A stretch of DNA of 64,000 nucleotides, from assembly GCA_023266355.1 (NCBI GenBank), contig JAHFQM010000008.1:62001-126000 (forward strand), written 5' to 3'. Positions 61,594 to 64,000 of this stretch are shown here, piece by piece. Position 1 is the first letter of the stretch; the number at the start of each line of letters is the position of its first letter. Below the pieces are notes generated by a model. The model was not told where the DNA came from. It ran no database searches and saw only the letters and a program-made list of their open reading frames with translations. Made by a program: the position numbers and the translations under genes. The DNA comes from Aquabacterium sp. (lineage in GTDB: Bacteria > Pseudomonadota > Gammaproteobacteria > Burkholderiales > Burkholderiaceae_C).

Positions 61594-63090
61594 TTAAGGC
61601 ATGCGCGAGGCCGAAGCCAGCCCGCGCCTGACCTGAACGCCCCATTGGGACTTGCCTGTCAGCACCGACCACCAGCCCCAGGCCGCGGCCGTGTGGCGCA
61701 GCAGTTGGAAGGTGAAGGGTTCGGCCAGGGCCGCGACCAGGGCTTGCACGAAGCTGCCGCGCCGTGTGTCGCCCACCCATTGCCGGTACAAACGGACCGA
61801 CCAGAGGTGGTAGATCAGGTCGATGAAGGTTTTGATGCCGATGACGCTGAGCGCGGGCAGGACCACGCTGAAGCGCCCCGCACACAGGAAGCCCAGCAGC
61901 AACAGGAAGGCGGTGATGCCGTACAGCGGCTGCAGGGTGTCGGCCGCCTTGACCGGCAGCATGCGCGTGCCCAGCTTGCCATGCGCGGGATTGCCGACCA
62001 TGTCGCGGTACCAGTACTGCGTTTGCAGGAAGCCGCCAAACCAGCGACGGCGCTGGCGCAGGAAAGCCATCAATGTGCTGGGCGCATCCGTGCGGGCCTG
62101 GGCTTGGGGCAGCACGCGCACCGTCCAGTTCAGGCCGTGCTGGTGGGCATGGCGGTGCAGGCGGTGGATGAGCTCGTAGTCTTCGACCAGGCAGTCGGGG
62201 TCGAAGCCGCCGACCTGCACCACCGCTTCGCGCCGGAAGGCCGCGAAGGCGCCCGAGACCAGCAGCAGGCTGTTGAAGCGCGACCAAGCGTGGCGCGACA
62301 GGAAGTTGCGGATGTACTCGTAGGTTTGGAAGCCTTCCATGATGCGGCCGGAGAGGCTGTCGCCGCACACCGGGGTGATGACGCCTGTGGCCGCCACCAG
62401 CCCGGCTTCGCGCTGGAAAGCATCGCGGACCGCGGCCACGGCGCCCGCGTTCAGCAGCGTGTCGGCATCGACGGTCATGACCGTGTCGGTGTGAGCGAGC
62501 TGCAGGGCGGCATTGAGCGCGCGTGCCTTGCCGCCATGGGGCAGGCGCAGCCAGAACAGGCCCGAATGCGTGGCACTTTCACCGCTCAGGCAGCCCGGCG
62601 GTGGCGCCAGCAGGCCGTACTGACGGGCCAGCAGCTCGGCCGTGCCGTCGCTCGAGCCATCGTCCGCGATGATGATCTGGTCGGGGCGATCGGTCTGGGT
62701 CAGCAGGGCTTGCAGGGTGACGGGCAGCACGGCCGCCTCGTTGTGCGCGGCCACGATCACGCCCAGGCTGGCCTGGGTGGTCGACGCTGTGGCGAGGCTG
62801 CTGGCCTGAGCCGGTGCCATGGCCCGCCGCAGGTCGCGGGTCTGCCAGGCCACGAACAAGAGCAAGGCCGTGTCATAGGCGGCATAGACCACCCCCACCG
62901 ACCAGGCCAGTGCGCTGTGTTGATGGAAAGCCGCCCACAGCAGCAAGGCCCACAGCAGCAGCACGCTGCCATGCACCGCGATGGCCTGCCAAGGGGTGCC
63001 CGGGCGGCTGAACCGCGGCGAGTTCCTCAGCAGAGCCTCGGTGAGGGTGGATGGCGGCCTGGCGTTCATGGTGTCAGAGGTGAGAGACAT
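61594..63090 (-). CDS. Family 2 glycosyltransferase, processive membrane type
   Basis: Membrane glycosyltransferase of 498 aa of the poly-beta-1,6-GlcNAc synthase/hyaluronan synthase type. Two N-terminal helices (about 35-80) precede a GT-A domain with VIVAAHNEAAVLPVTLQALL, IIADDGSSDGTAELLARQYG, TVDADTLLN and FDPDCLVEDYELIHRLHRHA. The QRRRW motif (RQRRRWFGGFLQ) marks processive enzymes, and three to four helices follow. No synthase partner gene is adjacent, so the polymer is unknown. Three in-frame ATGs (63108, 63090 and 63069) are possible and none has a clear ribosome binding site. It is divergent from cytochrome b561. Confidence 0.85.
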   Translation of the reverse strand: MSLTSDTMNARPPSTLTEALLRNSPRFSRPGTPWQAIAVHGSVLLLWALLLWAAFHQHSALAWSVGVVYAAYDTALLLFVAWQTRDLRRAMAPAQASSLATASTTQASLGVIVAAHNEAAVLPVTLQALLTQTDRPDQIIIADDGSSDGTAELLARQYGLLAPPPGCLSGESATHSGLFWLRLPHGGKARALNAALQLAHTDTVMTVDADTLLNAGAVAAVRDAFQREAGLVAATGVITPVCGDSLSGRIMEGFQTYEYIRNFLSRHAWSRFNSLLLVSGAFAAFRREAVVQVGGFDPDCLVEDYELIHRLHRHAHQHGLNWTVRVLPQAQARTDAPSTLMAFLRQRRRWFGGFLQTQYWYRDMVGNPAHGKLGTRMLPVKAADTLQPLYGITAFLLLLGFLCAGRFSVVLPALSVIGIKTFIDLIYHLWSVRLYRQWVGDTRRGSFVQALVAALAEPFTFQLLRHTAAAWGWWSVLTGKSQWGVQVRRGLASASRMP

Positions 63091-63175
63091 GGCAGGAGAG
63101 GCCGCCATTCGGATTCGGTATGCTTGCAGTCTAAGCAGGCATCATCGCGCCTGCATCAGACAAGGTCGTGTCAGG

Positions 63176-63739
63176 ATGTCATCTCAGCCAAACAACCGTT
63201 ACAGCGGCATCGCCATTGCTTTGCATTGGGTCATGGCGGTGCTGATGCTGGGCAACATCGTCCTGATCTGGATTGTCGATGAACTGCCGGACGAGCGTGT
63301 GCGCCTGGCCATTGACACCCACAAATCGATCGGGATCACCGTGCTGGGCTTGTTTGTCCTGCGCCTGCTGTGGCGCCTGGGTCACCGCCCGCCTGCGCTC
63401 GATGCGCTGGCGCCCTGGGAGCGTCTGGCCGCGAAGCTGGGCCACATCGGGCTGTATGCACTGTTGCTGGCCATGCCGCTGTCGGGCTGGCTGCACGATT
63501 CAGCCTGGAAGGATGCGGCCACGCACCCGATGAGCCTGTTTGGCATGGTGCCCTGGCCGCGCATCGGTTTCATCATGGGGCTGGAGCCCGCGTTGAAAGA
63601 GCAACTGCACGGCATCTTCGGTGAAGTGCACGAGTTGCTGGCCGATGGGTTTTACGTGCTGTTTGCTTTGCACGTGCTGGGTGCCCTCAAGCACCAGTTC
63701 ATGGACCGGCAGAAGATGCTGCAGCGCATGTGGTTCTGA
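63176..63739 (+). CDS. Cytochrome b561
   Basis: Four-helix di-haem membrane cytochrome of 187 aa in the bacterial b561 family (CybB type), which oxidises ubiquinol and may pass electrons to superoxide or periplasmic partners. Candidate haem ligands are H17 (ALHWVMAV), H49 (DTHKSIG) and two C-terminal histidines (EVHELLADG and FALHVLGALKHQF). The hydrophobic segments are spaced as in the family, and the length matches E. coli CybB (176 aa). ATG 63176 starts MSSQPNNRYSG; the sequence before it shows no strong ribosome binding site. Physiological electron partners are not coded nearby. Confidence 0.9.
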   Translation: MSSQPNNRYSGIAIALHWVMAVLMLGNIVLIWIVDELPDERVRLAIDTHKSIGITVLGLFVLRLLWRLGHRPPALDALAPWERLAAKLGHIGLYALLLAMPLSGWLHDSAWKDAATHPMSLFGMVPWPRIGFIMGLEPALKEQLHGIFGEVHELLADGFYVLFALHVLGALKHQFMDRQKMLQRMWF

Positions 63740-63800
63740 GCGGTGCGCAGGCCCCAGTCGAGGGGCGCCGCGGTTTGCGCTGGCTGGATTGGTTTGAGGC

Positions 63801-63992
63801 TCAGGCGCGCAGGCGCGTCATCAGGGCTTGCATTTCTGCGGCGGCCAGGCGCTGGCCTTCTTCGTCCGTCATGCTGGCGAGTTCCAGCAGGGACATCTTC
63901 AGGCGCATCAGACCATCTCGCAGGTTGAACAGGGCCGTTTGCATCTCGGCCACCTGAGCGGCGGTCGGTTCAACTTGGCGTTCGGCGGACAT
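63801..63992 (-). CDS. Small hypothetical protein
   Basis: Open frame of 63 aa near the window end (MSAERQVEPTAAQVAEMQTA at the start). It is predicted almost wholly helical, with a heptad-like pattern of Leu and Met over residues 15-60, so a small coiled-coil or four-helix partner is plausible. No signal, membrane segment or motif is seen. The start ATG at 63992 has no upstream context beyond eight bases. It converges on cytochrome b561 with a 61-base gap. It could be a real short gene or a spurious frame; codon pattern and clean start favour a gene. Confidence 0.5.
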   Translation of the reverse strand: MSAERQVEPTAAQVAEMQTALFNLRDGLMRLKMSLLELASMTDEEGQRLAAAEMQALMTRLRA

Positions 63993-64000
63993 GGTCGTCT

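Overview
The window is high-GC, gene-dense bacterial chromosome with gene families and gene order typical of Betaproteobacteria, order Burkholderiales. Pointers are a NuoJ-NuoN block followed by DUF2818, a NUDIX hydrolase and DUF1178; DUF3460 next to scpA; a fused PabB-PabC; and DUF2069, DUF3034 and ApbC/Mrp genes. The genus cannot be fixed from sequence alone. I see no phage, insertion sequence, CRISPR array or rRNA. There is one tRNA (Ser, anticodon TGA). No gene-free stretch reaches 300 bases.

Layout. 1-7327: end of the respiratory complex I operon (nuoJ partial, K, L, M, N) with DUF2818, a NUDIX hydrolase and DUF1178. 7337-21154: housekeeping genes (FAD-linked hydroxy-acid dehydrogenase, DUF2069, YihY, CBS pair protein, aroC, gloA, fused pabB-pabC, dsbB, RidA family, comEC, CorC/HlyC transporter-like protein, apaH, tRNA-Ser). 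21178-26599: an envelope cluster holding an outer-membrane protein, a membrane GGDEF-EAL enzyme, a secreted cupredoxin-like protein and a lipoprotein truncated haemoglobin, divergent from a DUF3034 protein. 26719-28284: NAD(P)H-hydrate repair enzyme. 28291-41590: a signalling island with a hybrid kinase, a REC-PAS-GGDEF-EAL protein, a diguanylate cyclase, a small histidine kinase, and a HisKA_2 kinase plus ANTAR regulator pair. 41633-49803: apbC, metG, CYTH-CHAD, DUF3460, scpA, panB, panC. 49819-54946: DinG-type helicase and a lipoprotein zinc metalloprotease. 55076-59632: a TRAP-like transport system (fused permease, binding protein, lipoprotein). 59882-63992: ettA, a family-2 glycosyltransferase, cytochrome b561 and a small hypothetical gene.

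How it fits together. The most distinctive part is the c-di-GMP signalling. Three near-overlapping minus-strand genes (36839 to 28291) combine phosphorelay input, a phosphodiesterase and the one intact GGEEF cyclase. A good match to a sigma-28 (FliA) promoter lies upstream at 36933-36959, which would tie the operon to the flagellar regulon. A second GGDEF-EAL protein sits with an exported haem protein and a cupredoxin-like protein, and a duplicated palindromic element occupies the divergent promoter region there. The HisKA_2-ANTAR pair predicts control by RNA antitermination.

Other structures worth attention are a terminator-like hairpin directly upstream of the ribosome binding site of the TRAP binding protein, a GC-rich palindromic element inserted in frame in metG, and three perfect 8-bp repeats spanning the dsbB stop and pabBC start. 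All functional calls rest on motifs read by eye; no database search was run.
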